A stretch of DNA of 8,271 nucleotides, taken from positions 1-8,271 of the forward strand of contig JBGCEI010000124.1 in NCBI GenBank assembly GCA_045106295.1, given 5' to 3'. Below are positions 1 through 6,711 of the stretch, piece after piece. The stretch is from WTJX01 sp045106295 (GTDB taxonomy: Bacteria > Bacteroidota > Bacteroidia > Cytophagales > JAAEPT01). Positions within the stretch are counted from its first letter, which is position 1. Each line of letters opens with the position of its first letter. Below the pieces are notes generated by a model. It did not search any database. It had not been told where the DNA came from and saw only the letters and a program-made list of their open reading frames with translations. A program made the translations under genes and the position numbers.

Positions 1-1
1 G

Positions 2-121
2 GGGATAAAAGTCTTTGATGATATTGTTTACCGAACTAAAGAAATTGTTCGACCCAATAGGTCTAATCCTAGAAATAAAAAACCTAAGAAATTATACCAT
101 CAAAACTACAAACCTTTATAG
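2..121 (+). CDS. C-terminal fragment of an unidentified basic protein (possible transposase tail)
   Basis: An open frame enters from the left edge and runs 39 codons to a TAG at 119-121; the start lies outside the window. The visible tail is rich in Lys, Arg, Asn and Pro, with a stretch reading RPNRSNPRNKKPKK followed by YHQNYKPL at the very end. A short basic tail of this kind, closing on an 'NYKP'-like motif, resembles the C termini of some IS4-type DDE transposases, but this is recalled pattern similarity over a very short stretch. No catalytic residue is visible, so no function is asserted. The frame is reasonably credible as coding because it is open from the edge, and nothing else occupies the region. 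The hairpin that starts 70 nt after the stop would fit either an insertion-sequence end or a 3' structure of this transcript. Confidence 0.4.
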   Translation, partial: GIKVFDDIVYRTKEIVRPNRSNPRNKKPKKLYHQNYKPL

Positions 122-404
122 CTTAACTAAACGACATTGATATATTTTTTCATAATTGACTTTAATTTAAGCGTAAAATCACAAATTTACTAATCAACCT
201 GTTGTGCATTGCATAATAATGCACAACGGGTTGATTAAGTAACATAAATGTATTTCAACACATCTAAAATATTCAAACAGTTCATTATCAAATCGCTTTA
301 GGCTAAAAAAATGACCGCTAATAAACAAAATGCTCTATCTTCTAAAATGATGAAGGGATGAATTAGATATTTTACTATCTTGTTATCATTAAATTAAACT
401 AACC
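122..404. other. AT-rich intergenic region before the barrel/CHAT pair
   Basis: This stretch of 283 nt has no convincing gene. It contains the long hairpin at 191-237 and presumably the promoter and leader of the gene starting at 405. A rough candidate -7 element is TATCTTG at 376-382, but it departs from the Bacteroidota consensus TAnnTTTG and has no clear TTTG partner upstream, so no promoter is called. The bases just before the ATG at 405 (AAACTAACC) contain no Shine-Dalgarno sequence, which is normal in Bacteroidota. A 16-codon ORF from the ATG at 311 has no support. Confidence 0.6.
191..237. repeat. Long inverted repeat / hairpin (20-nt arms, 7-nt loop)
   Basis: The left arm at 191-210 is complementary to the right arm at 218-237 over all 20 positions. 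The single departure is T200 opposite G228, which would be a G-U wobble in RNA transcribed from this strand. The loop is GCATAAT. No T-run follows the stem on either strand, so this is not a standard intrinsic terminator. Possible identities are an insertion-sequence or MITE end, a REP-like dispersed palindrome, a 3'-protective RNA stem, or a binding site for a dimeric protein. The structure is directly visible; its role is unknown. Confidence 0.85.
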
Positions 405-1349
405 ATGAGACAAATATTTTTTTATTTACTTCTCACCATATTTTTCATAATAGTAAGTACTCCTACTTATTCACAAGGATGTAGCGATGCTGGTTTCTGT
501 ACGATGGGAGCTATGCAACCTGATCAAGTCTACAGTAAAAAGAAAAGAATAAAGCTTCGTTCCATCGGTTTCTCTCAATACAGAGGGACAACGACTTTAA
601 GTCCTGTTATCTGGGTATCTACCGTAGATGCTACATTTGCCGTAAAAAGAAAAAATAGTTTCCAATTAAAATTACCTTTTCAAGCAGTAAAAGGAACTCT
701 TGGAAGTAATGCAGGGATTGGGGATCTTTCACTAAGTCTTACTAGAAATCTAATCAATACGAAGAAATTCAGTATAAACGGAAGCATAGGTACTAAAATA
801 CCCACAAATAACGGGAACAGTGAAATAGATGGAGCTCCTGCACATGCTTATTACCAGACGAGTCTAGGAACAAACGATTTAATTGTAGGTGCTTCTTTAA
901 TTAGTAAAAAATGGCTGTTTGCAGTAGGATACCAACAAGCATTGACTAGAAATGAAAGCCAGTTTACTTGGGGTCAGACATTTGCTGTATCAGATGCAGA
1001 CAGTAGCTACATTGAAAAATATGAACTTGGTAGAAACCTAAAAAGAGGAATAGATGTGATGTTACGAGTAGAGCGTAGTTTCAGGTATTCTAATTTCAAT
1101 TTCTTTGTAGCAGCTTTACCAATTGTTCGTATCACTAAAGATAAAATTACTACTAAAGAAGGAAATCGTTCGAAATTAGACGGAACAACAGGCATGGCAC
1201 TATCTGCATTGATAGGGGGAACCTATCACTTTAATACAAACTCTAGTGTTAAGTTCGTATACGGACATAAAATTACAGATAGGGAAGTCAACCCCGATGG
1301 GTTGACAAGAGATAATGTAATGTCACTGTCTTATTACTACAATTTTTAA
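405..1349 (+). CDS. Exported probable outer-membrane beta-barrel protein with Cys-X5-Cys mature N terminus
   Basis: The protein has 314 residues. Residues 1-24 form a signal peptide: Arg2, a hydrophobic core rich in Phe, Leu and Ile, then a probable cleavage after TYSQ. The only cysteines are Cys26 and Cys32, in GCSDAGFC, right at the mature N terminus; they could form a disulfide or coordinate a ligand. The lipobox-like context SQGC is too poor to call a lipoprotein. The rest alternates short amphipathic strand-like segments with Gly/Asn/Ser turns. It ends in MSLSYYYNF, a C-terminal aromatic Phe typical of barrel proteins. The GDLSLS segment near residue 107 and KIPT near 131-134 recall the layout of MetA-type outer-membrane transporters (Phenol_MetA_deg), but that link is tentative. 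The ATG at 405 is chosen because it supplies the complete signal peptide. The stop lies 3 nt before the CHAT gene, implying co-transcription and perhaps translational coupling. The substrate or partner is unknown. Confidence 0.8.
   Translation: MRQIFFYLLLTIFFIIVSTPTYSQGCSDAGFCTMGAMQPDQVYSKKKRIKLRSIGFSQYRGTTTLSPVIWVSTVDATFAVKRKNSFQLKLPFQAVKGTLGSNAGIGDLSLSLTRNLINTKKFSINGSIGTKIPTNNGNSEIDGAPAHAYYQTSLGTNDLIVGASLISKKWLFAVGYQQALTRNESQFTWGQTFAVSDADSSYIEKYELGRNLKRGIDVMLRVERSFRYSNFNFFVAALPIVRITKDKITTKEGNRSKLDGTTGMALSALIGGTYHFNTNSSVKFVYGHKITDREVNPDGLTRDNVMSLSYYYNF
1287..1306. repeat. Perfect 8-bp intragenic hairpin near the 3' end of the barrel gene
   Basis: GTCAACCC at 1287-1294 is perfectly complementary to GGGTTGAC at 1299-1306, with loop CGAT. 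It lies inside the barrel gene, about 45 nt before the start of the CHAT gene. It could affect ribosome flow or RNA processing between the two cistrons, or be incidental to the encoded VNPDGLT segment. Its core TCAACC/GGTTGA also appears in the outer stem of the 191-237 hairpin, which may be coincidence. Confidence 0.5.
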
Positions 1350-1352
1350 TTT

Positions 1353-3899
1353 GTGAAATTAATGCACTTCATTAAACAACTTATCTCTACCCTACTTCTT
1401 TTGGGTTTATTTCCGTATTCTTTTACTCAGTCAACGTATGATGCTATTCGTGAGTTATTAAAACAAGGAGATTTAATAACGGCAGAAAAAGAGCTTCTCC
1501 CCTATTCTCCTATTACAGATAATCCAGAGCTTCTTGTAATACGAGGTGATTATTATTTACGGAAAGGAAGGAACAATAAAGCCATAGAAACCTTTAACAA
1601 AGCATTAACCCTATTTAATGATAAAAAGAATGAGAACTATGCTTTTTGTTTGAATCAATTAGCTATCGCTTATTGGAACGAAGGAAATAATACCAGGGCA
1701 CTAGAATATGCTTTTGAAGCACAAGCATTACGTAAAAAACTAGTGGGTTCTACACATGAGTCTTATGCTGCGTCATTAAACGATATTGGCTTAATTTACA
1801 GTAATTCTAACCCAAAAGAAGCGCTTAGTTACTACCAAGAAGCGTTAAACACCTATTACCTTATTTATGATGCCAGTGATAATAAAATTGGTCAGGCGCA
1901 CGTAAACATGGGAATTATCCATAAAAATTTAAAAGCATACGGAAGTGCCATCGATGAATTTAATCAAGCACTATCTGTTTGGAAAGTAAAAGGAAGAAAG
2001 AGTATTCGAAGTGCATTTACACACCGTTACTTAGCCGAGACTTATTCCGAAATGGGAGTAAAAGAATTGGCTACTAAAGAAATAAAGCAAGCACTAGCTA
2101 TTTATTCCAATACCGTAGGAAAACATCACCCAGATGTAGCAAGTACCTTAACTTATTCTGGTGTACTGAAGTTAAACGAAGAAAAAACAGATTCTGCTTT
2201 AACAATCTTTCATAAAGCATTAAATGCTAATTTCGATACTAATTTTAGTCAAAACGAATTGAATCCGCCGCCTACCAACGGCTTTTTCAATGGTTTTGTC
2301 TTATTGAATACACTCTTTCATAAAGCAACTACATTAGAACGAAGATACAATAGTAAATCACTTAAAATGAGAGATTTGGAAGCGGTTGTGAATCATATAC
2401 TAGTTGCTGATACGGTTATTGATAAATTAAGAAGGTCTTTAGTAAAAGAAAATGACAAAATAGAATTAGGTAAATTAGCTATCAAACTATATGAAGTAGG
2501 TATTCGTTCTTGTTATCAAGCCCATTCGGTATCATTTTCTCGTAAGAAACACTTCTTAGAACAGGCTTATTATTTTGCTGAAAAAAGTAAATCTTCTGTA
2601 CTTTTAGAAGCTATCTCGGATGCTAAAGCAAAGAATTTTGCTGGAATACCTGCTTCTATTTTAACAACTGAAGACAAATTAAAAGCAGACATTTCTTTTA
2701 TCGAACAAAAGTTAGCTCAAAAACCAGCTAAAGAAGTAGCGCTTGCTTACCAAGCAGAGTTATTCAAATTAGATAATGCCTACCAAACATTTACTAAAAA
2801 ATTAGAAAAAGAATATCCTTCTTATTATCAATTAAAATACAAGGTCTCCCCTCCTAGCATCGCAGAAATTCAAATTTCTATTCAAAAGAAAGAGGCATTA
2901 ATAGATTATTTCATAGATGAAAGTAGTCATACACTCTATGTATTTGCCATCACTAGGAACAACGTATCTGTAGTAGAACGAGTGTTACCAGAAGACTTTG
3001 ACAGATACATAAGTGGTCTCAGGAATGGAATTTCGTACCAACAGCAAGAAATCTATCAAACAAGTGGATACAAGCTTTATCAATACCTAATGCCTGACGG
3101 TATTTCAAAAGGCAAGATCACCATTATCCCTACAGGCAGGTTAGGAATTATTCCATTCGAAGCGTTATTAACGAAGAAAACAAAAGATAAATCCTACCAA
3201 GAACTTCCTTATTTAATCAATGATTTTGAGATAGGTTATGCTTATTCTAGTAGTTTATTTATACAAGAACAGCTCAATAACAAAACGACAAACAAAGCCT
3301 TGCTGTGTGCGCCAGTATCTTTTGAAGAAATGGCTGACCTTCCTGGTACTAAACAAGAAGTTAATTCAATCAATCAATTACTGACAGACTCTTCGTTTAC
3401 TACCACCCAACTGGTTTCTGAAGCAGCTCAAGAGAAAACGATTAAAAACCTGAATCTAAATGAATACAAATACATTCACTTAGCTACTCATGGAGTAGTA
3501 AATGCTTCCCAACCTGAACTGTCAAAAGTGTTTTTAGTAAAAGATGAATCCGAAGATGGTGAATTGTACACAGGTGAACTTTACAACCTAAAACTAAATG
3601 CCGATTTGGTTAGTTTAAGTGCCTGTGAAACAGGGTTGGGTAAGATACAACGTGGAGAAGGTATTGTAGGGCTTTCTCGTTCTTTGCTTTATGCAGGAGC
3701 TAAAAACTTAGTTGTCTCTTTATGGACTGTTTCTGATGCTTCTACTAGCCAATTAATGATTGATTTGTATCAAAACATTCTTTCAAATAGTACAAATAGA
3801 TACAGTACACCTTTGAGAAGTGCTAAACAAGCACTCATTTCATCTAGTGATTATTCAGCTCCTTACTATTGGGCACCTTTTATTTTGGTAGGTAGGTAA
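1353..3899 (+). CDS. Exported TPR-CHAT domain protein, putative caspase-like cysteine peptidase
   Basis: The protein has 848 residues. Residues 1-26 form a signal peptide ending in PYSFTQ, so the product should act in the periplasm or at the surface. Residues ~29-300 hold tetratricopeptide helices, including a kinesin-light-chain-like stretch (GKHHPDVASTLTYSG). A helical linker of charged, coiled-coil character covers ~300-500. A CHAT domain fills ~510-848, with the landmarks IPTGRLGIIPFEAL (from ~592), LPGTKQEV, HLATHG (709-714), SACETG (756-761) and a terminal YYWAPFILVG. The expected clan CD dyad, His713 and Cys758, is intact, so peptidase activity is plausible. CHAT proteins are caspase relatives, and the TPRs normally bind a partner or sense a signal. 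The start is either the GTG at 1353 or the ATG at 1362 (nine bases later, same frame); both leave a usable signal peptide. The gene lies 3 nt after the barrel gene. Its target is unknown. Confidence 0.9.
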   Translation: MKLMHFIKQLISTLLLLGLFPYSFTQSTYDAIRELLKQGDLITAEKELLPYSPITDNPELLVIRGDYYLRKGRNNKAIETFNKALTLFNDKKNENYAFCLNQLAIAYWNEGNNTRALEYAFEAQALRKKLVGSTHESYAASLNDIGLIYSNSNPKEALSYYQEALNTYYLIYDASDNKIGQAHVNMGIIHKNLKAYGSAIDEFNQALSVWKVKGRKSIRSAFTHRYLAETYSEMGVKELATKEIKQALAIYSNTVGKHHPDVASTLTYSGVLKLNEEKTDSALTIFHKALNANFDTNFSQNELNPPPTNGFFNGFVLLNTLFHKATTLERRYNSKSLKMRDLEAVVNHILVADTVIDKLRRSLVKENDKIELGKLAIKLYEVGIRSCYQAHSVSFSRKKHFLEQAYYFAEKSKSSVLLEAISDAKAKNFAGIPASILTTEDKLKADISFIEQKLAQKPAKEVALAYQAELFKLDNAYQTFTKKLEKEYPSYYQLKYKVSPPSIAEIQISIQKKEALIDYFIDESSHTLYVFAITRNNVSVVERVLPEDFDRYISGLRNGISYQQQEIYQTSGYKLYQYLMPDGISKGKITIIPTGRLGIIPFEALLTKKTKDKSYQELPYLINDFEIGYAYSSSLFIQEQLNNKTTNKALLCAPVSFEEMADLPGTKQEVNSINQLLTDSSFTTTQLVSEAAQEKTIKNLNLNEYKYIHLATHGVVNASQPELSKVFLVKDESEDGELYTGELYNLKLNADLVSLSACETGLGKIQRGEGIVGLSRSLLYAGAKNLVVSLWTVSDASTSQLMIDLYQNILSNSTNRYSTPLRSAKQALISSSDYSAPYYWAPFILVGR

Positions 3900-3902
3900 C
3901 CT

Positions 3903-3922
3903 CCTTTTTACTAAAGGCTTTT
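3903..3922 (+). terminator. Weak candidate terminator between convergent CHAT and alaS genes
   Basis: The two stop codons are only 31 nt apart. The gap contains a 5-bp stem (CCTTT at 3903-3907 with AAAGG at 3913-3917, loop TTACT) followed by CTTTT. The stem is short and AT-rich, so it would be a poor intrinsic terminator. No better candidate exists in the gap, so termination may instead rely on Rho or on the opposing transcripts. Confidence 0.25.
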
Positions 3923-3930
3923 CCCGTTCC

Positions 3931-6576
3931 TTACAACTGAACTAATCTATTAGCATTTGCTAATTCAATTACTTTATCTAAACCAGAGTTGTCTTTTCCG
4001 CCAGCTGTAGCAAAAAATGGCTGCCCTCCTCCTCCTCCTTTGATTTCTTTAGCCCATAGCTTTACTAAGTTTCCAGCATGAAGTCCTTTTTCTTTCACCA
4101 GTTCTTGAGCAAACATAACGGCTATCATTGGCTTCCCTTTAATATCGGCAGCTAACACAAGGTGCAGTTTATCTAATTGATTTTTTAATTCAAAGGCTAG
4201 TTTCTTCAAGCTCTCTGTATCACTAATACTAATTTTAGAAATAATGTAGTGCACACCACCTTGCTCTTCTACACTGGATAATAAATTCTCTTTTAGTGTA
4301 GCTAATTCTTTCAGTGAGTACTGTTCTATTTCTTTTGTTAACCGATTTCTTTCTTCCAGTAGTGTTTTAACCGCTATTTTTAGATCTTTTGGTTGCTTCA
4401 AGAGTTCTTTTAACTCTTTCATCAATTGGTCTTGTTCATCTACCCAAGCAAAGCTTTCTTCAGATGTAATAGCTTCAATACGTCGCACTCCTGCTGCTAC
4501 AGAACTTTCTGAAGTGATTTTAAATAAACCAATAACTCCTGTAGAGGGCACATGTGTTCCTCCGCATAACTCCATAGAGTACTCAGCATCAAACGTAATC
4601 ATACGAACAGAATCACCATATTTCTCTCCAAATAGCGCCGTAGCACCTGCATCTAAGGCTTGCTGAATAGGAATCGACCGTTGTTCTTCTAACACAATAT
4701 TTTCTCGGATTTTCTGATTCACCAACTGCTCTACTTCTCTAATTTCTTCTTCTGTTAGTTTAGAAAAATGAGCAAAGTCAAAACGCAATACTTTGTCCGT
4801 CACTAAAGAACCTTTTTGTGCAATATGATCTCCTAAAACTTGTTTTAAGGCTGATTGCAATAAATGAGTAGCACTATGGTTATTTTCTGTTAGTCTTCGT
4901 TTGGGTTCGTTTATTTTAGCCGTAAGGCGTGCCTCTTTTAAATCAGTTAATTGCTCAAAATCTGCTTTTGGACTGACATGAATAATTAAATCATTCTCTT
5001 TCTTAGTGGTAATAATAGGAATCTCCAATTCATTATTAAAAACAATACGACCACTGTCTCCTATTTGCCCTCCTCCTTCTGGGTAGAACGGTGTGTTGTC
5101 TAGTACTAATTGAACTAACTCTTTCTTTCCTGCTATTACTTTTCTGTATTTGATCAACTTCGCTTCAGTCTCTACTTGATCATACCCTACAAATTCAACT
5201 TCTGACTGTTGATTGACTGTTACCCAGTCAGACTGTTCGGTTGCAGCGTCTTCTTTAGAACGACTTTTTTGCTGTGCCATTTCTTTTTCAAAACCAGCTT
5301 CATCCACTGTGAGTCCATTTTCTTTGGCAATCAAAGCGGTTAAATCAACAGGAAAACCATAGGTATCGTACAATTCAAAGACTGTTTTACCGTCTAATTG
5401 TTTTCCTTTTCCATTTTGCTGAACCAACTGATCCATTCGCTTGATTCCTTGGGTCAAGGTCTTTAAAAAGGATAATTCTTCTTCTCGTACTACATTCGTA
5501 ATAAATGCCTTTTGTCCTGCTACTTCTGGAAATACCGCACCAAATTGATCGGATAAAATAGCCACCAATTCATGTAAAAAAGGGGCATTGAATCCTAAAA
5601 AAGTATAACCATAACGAACGGCTCTACGTAAGATTCTTCTGATCACATAACCTGCTCCGTTATTAGCTGGTAACTGACCATCGGCAATAGCAAAGGTAAC
5701 GGCTCTAATATGGTCTGCTGCTACTCTTAACGCAATATCAGTTTTTTCGTCTTTCCCATATACTTTACCAGATTGCTTAGACATGTGCTGAATAAGTGGC
5801 TGAAAAACATCGGTATCGTAATTCGACTTTTTATTTTGAAGGACACGCACCAAACGTTCAAACCCCATTCCTGTATCGATATGTTTATTGGGCAATGGCA
5901 CCAAACTACCGTCAGCCTTTCTATTATACTGAATGAATACTAGGTTCCATATTTCTATTACTTGCTCATGGTCTGCATTCACCAACTCTTTACCATCTAT
6001 TTTAACTCTCTGGTCATCATCACGTAAGTCAATGTGTATTTCAGCACATGGTCCACAAGGTCCCTGTGCGCCCATTTCCCAAAAATTATCATTTTTATCA
6101 AATGGTAATACATGTTTTGCATCTACTACAGTTTCCCAAATAGCCTTTGCTTCTATATCAGAACCTAACTTATCCTTTTCGTCTCCTCCAAAATAGGTGA
6201 TGTACAAACGATCTTTCGGTAGTTTGTAAACATCTACTAATAACTCCCACGCCCATGTAATGGCTTCTTTCTTAAAGTAATCACCAAACGACCAGTTACC
6301 CAGCATCTCGAACATAGTATGGTGGTAGGTATCTATGCCCACTTCTTCTAGATCGTTATGTTTACCAGATACTCTTAGACATTTTTGTGTGTCGGTTACT
6401 CTTTTCTGTTCTGATGTTTTGTCCCCAAGAAAAAAATCTTTAAACTGATTCATTCCTGCATTAGTGAATAATAAAGTAGGATCATTTTTCAGTACCATTG
6501 GGGCTGACTGAACAACTTGATGTTTTTTACTTTCAAAAAAATCTAAAAACTGCTGTCTTACTTCTACCGAATTCAT
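3931..6576 (-). CDS. alaS: Alanyl-tRNA synthetase
   Basis: The product charges tRNA-Ala with alanine using ATP in the cytoplasm, and hydrolyses mischarged Ser- or Gly-tRNA-Ala. At 881 residues it is full length for bacterial AlaRS (about 875). The class II catalytic core is at the N terminus, with LLFTNAGMNQFKD in motif 1, the TDTQKCLRVSGKHNDLEEVG and FEMLGNWSFGDYF blocks around motif 2, and GAGYVIRRILRRAVRYG in motif 3. The editing domain keeps its zinc ligands: His567 and His571 in HSATH, and Cys671 and His675 in CGGTH. A coiled-coil linker precedes the C-terminal DHHA1/C-Ala domain, which carries the GGGGGQPFFATAGG signature near the end. The ATG at 6574-6576 gives the canonical AlaRS N terminus and sits just behind a Bacteroidota -7 box. 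The gene is probably monocistronic, since it is convergent with the CHAT gene and divergent from lgt. Confidence 0.98.
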   Translation of the reverse strand: MNSVEVRQQFLDFFESKKHQVVQSAPMVLKNDPTLLFTNAGMNQFKDFFLGDKTSEQKRVTDTQKCLRVSGKHNDLEEVGIDTYHHTMFEMLGNWSFGDYFKKEAITWAWELLVDVYKLPKDRLYITYFGGDEKDKLGSDIEAKAIWETVVDAKHVLPFDKNDNFWEMGAQGPCGPCAEIHIDLRDDDQRVKIDGKELVNADHEQVIEIWNLVFIQYNRKADGSLVPLPNKHIDTGMGFERLVRVLQNKKSNYDTDVFQPLIQHMSKQSGKVYGKDEKTDIALRVAADHIRAVTFAIADGQLPANNGAGYVIRRILRRAVRYGYTFLGFNAPFLHELVAILSDQFGAVFPEVAGQKAFITNVVREEELSFLKTLTQGIKRMDQLVQQNGKGKQLDGKTVFELYDTYGFPVDLTALIAKENGLTVDEAGFEKEMAQQKSRSKEDAATEQSDWVTVNQQSEVEFVGYDQVETEAKLIKYRKVIAGKKELVQLVLDNTPFYPEGGGQIGDSGRIVFNNELEIPIITTKKENDLIIHVSPKADFEQLTDLKEARLTAKINEPKRRLTENNHSATHLLQSALKQVLGDHIAQKGSLVTDKVLRFDFAHFSKLTEEEIREVEQLVNQKIRENIVLEEQRSIPIQQALDAGATALFGEKYGDSVRMITFDAEYSMELCGGTHVPSTGVIGLFKITSESSVAAGVRRIEAITSEESFAWVDEQDQLMKELKELLKQPKDLKIAVKTLLEERNRLTKEIEQYSLKELATLKENLLSSVEEQGGVHYIISKISISDTESLKKLAFELKNQLDKLHLVLAADIKGKPMIAVMFAQELVKEKGLHAGNLVKLWAKEIKGGGGGQPFFATAGGKDNSGLDKVIELANANRLVQL

Positions 6577-6711
6577 AGGGCTTCTTAACGCTTATAAAGG
6601 GACAAATTTATCGAAAAAAGTAATAGTTAAGCAGTCTAAGAACAAATAATTCTATCAACGCTTCCGATAGTTACTTTTTTTCACAAACTTGTTTTCTCAA
6701 TACGATTAGCT
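6577..6711. other. Divergent intergenic region between alaS and lgt
   Basis: This 135-bp gap separates the two divergent starts. The alaS -7 box lies at its left side. For lgt the best visible match is TACTTTTT at 6672-6679, one base off TAnnTTTG, about 30 nt before the lgt ATG; it lacks a clear upstream partner and is not called. No riboswitch, T-box or long hairpin is seen. Confidence 0.5.
6603..6610 (-). promoter_or_regulatory. Probable -7 box of the alaS promoter (Bacteroidota type)
   Basis: Read on the minus strand, the sequence is TAAATTTG, an exact match to the Bacteroidota -7 consensus TAnnTTTG. It lies 26 nt before the alaS ATG, which would give a leader of roughly 20 nt. A matching TTTG at -33 is not evident at the usual 19-21 nt spacing; the nearest TTTG on this strand (6643-6646) is too far away. 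The call therefore rests on the -7 box and its position. Confidence 0.45.

Noticed and set aside
191..237. Rho-independent terminator
   Set aside because: The stem is long but no T-run follows on either strand, so the standard intrinsic terminator model is not met.
311..361. 16-codon ORF (MTANKQNALSSKMMKG) upstream of the barrel gene
   Set aside because: Too short, with no ribosome-binding evidence or recognisable leader-peptide pattern such as repeated regulatory codons.
471..482. Lipobox at Cys26 of the barrel protein
   Set aside because: SQGC lacks the usual Leu or similar residue at -3, and a barrel with a C-terminal Phe fits ordinary signal-peptidase I cleavage better.
1007..1195. 62-codon ORF on the minus strand
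   Set aside because: It lies wholly inside the barrel gene, has no recognisable domain and is explained by the coding frame opposite.
1353..3899. CRISPR-associated (Craspase-like) or gasdermin-activating role for the CHAT protein
   Set aside because: No CRISPR array, Cas gene or gasdermin-like gene is in the window, and the signal peptide places this protein outside the cytoplasm, unlike those systems.
5933..6196. 87-codon ORF on the + strand
   Set aside because: It is antisense to the strongly conserved catalytic core of alaS and looks like no known protein.
6652..6670. Small inverted repeat CTATC...GATAG between alaS and lgt
   Set aside because: Only 5 bp with a 9-nt loop; expected by chance in AT-rich DNA.
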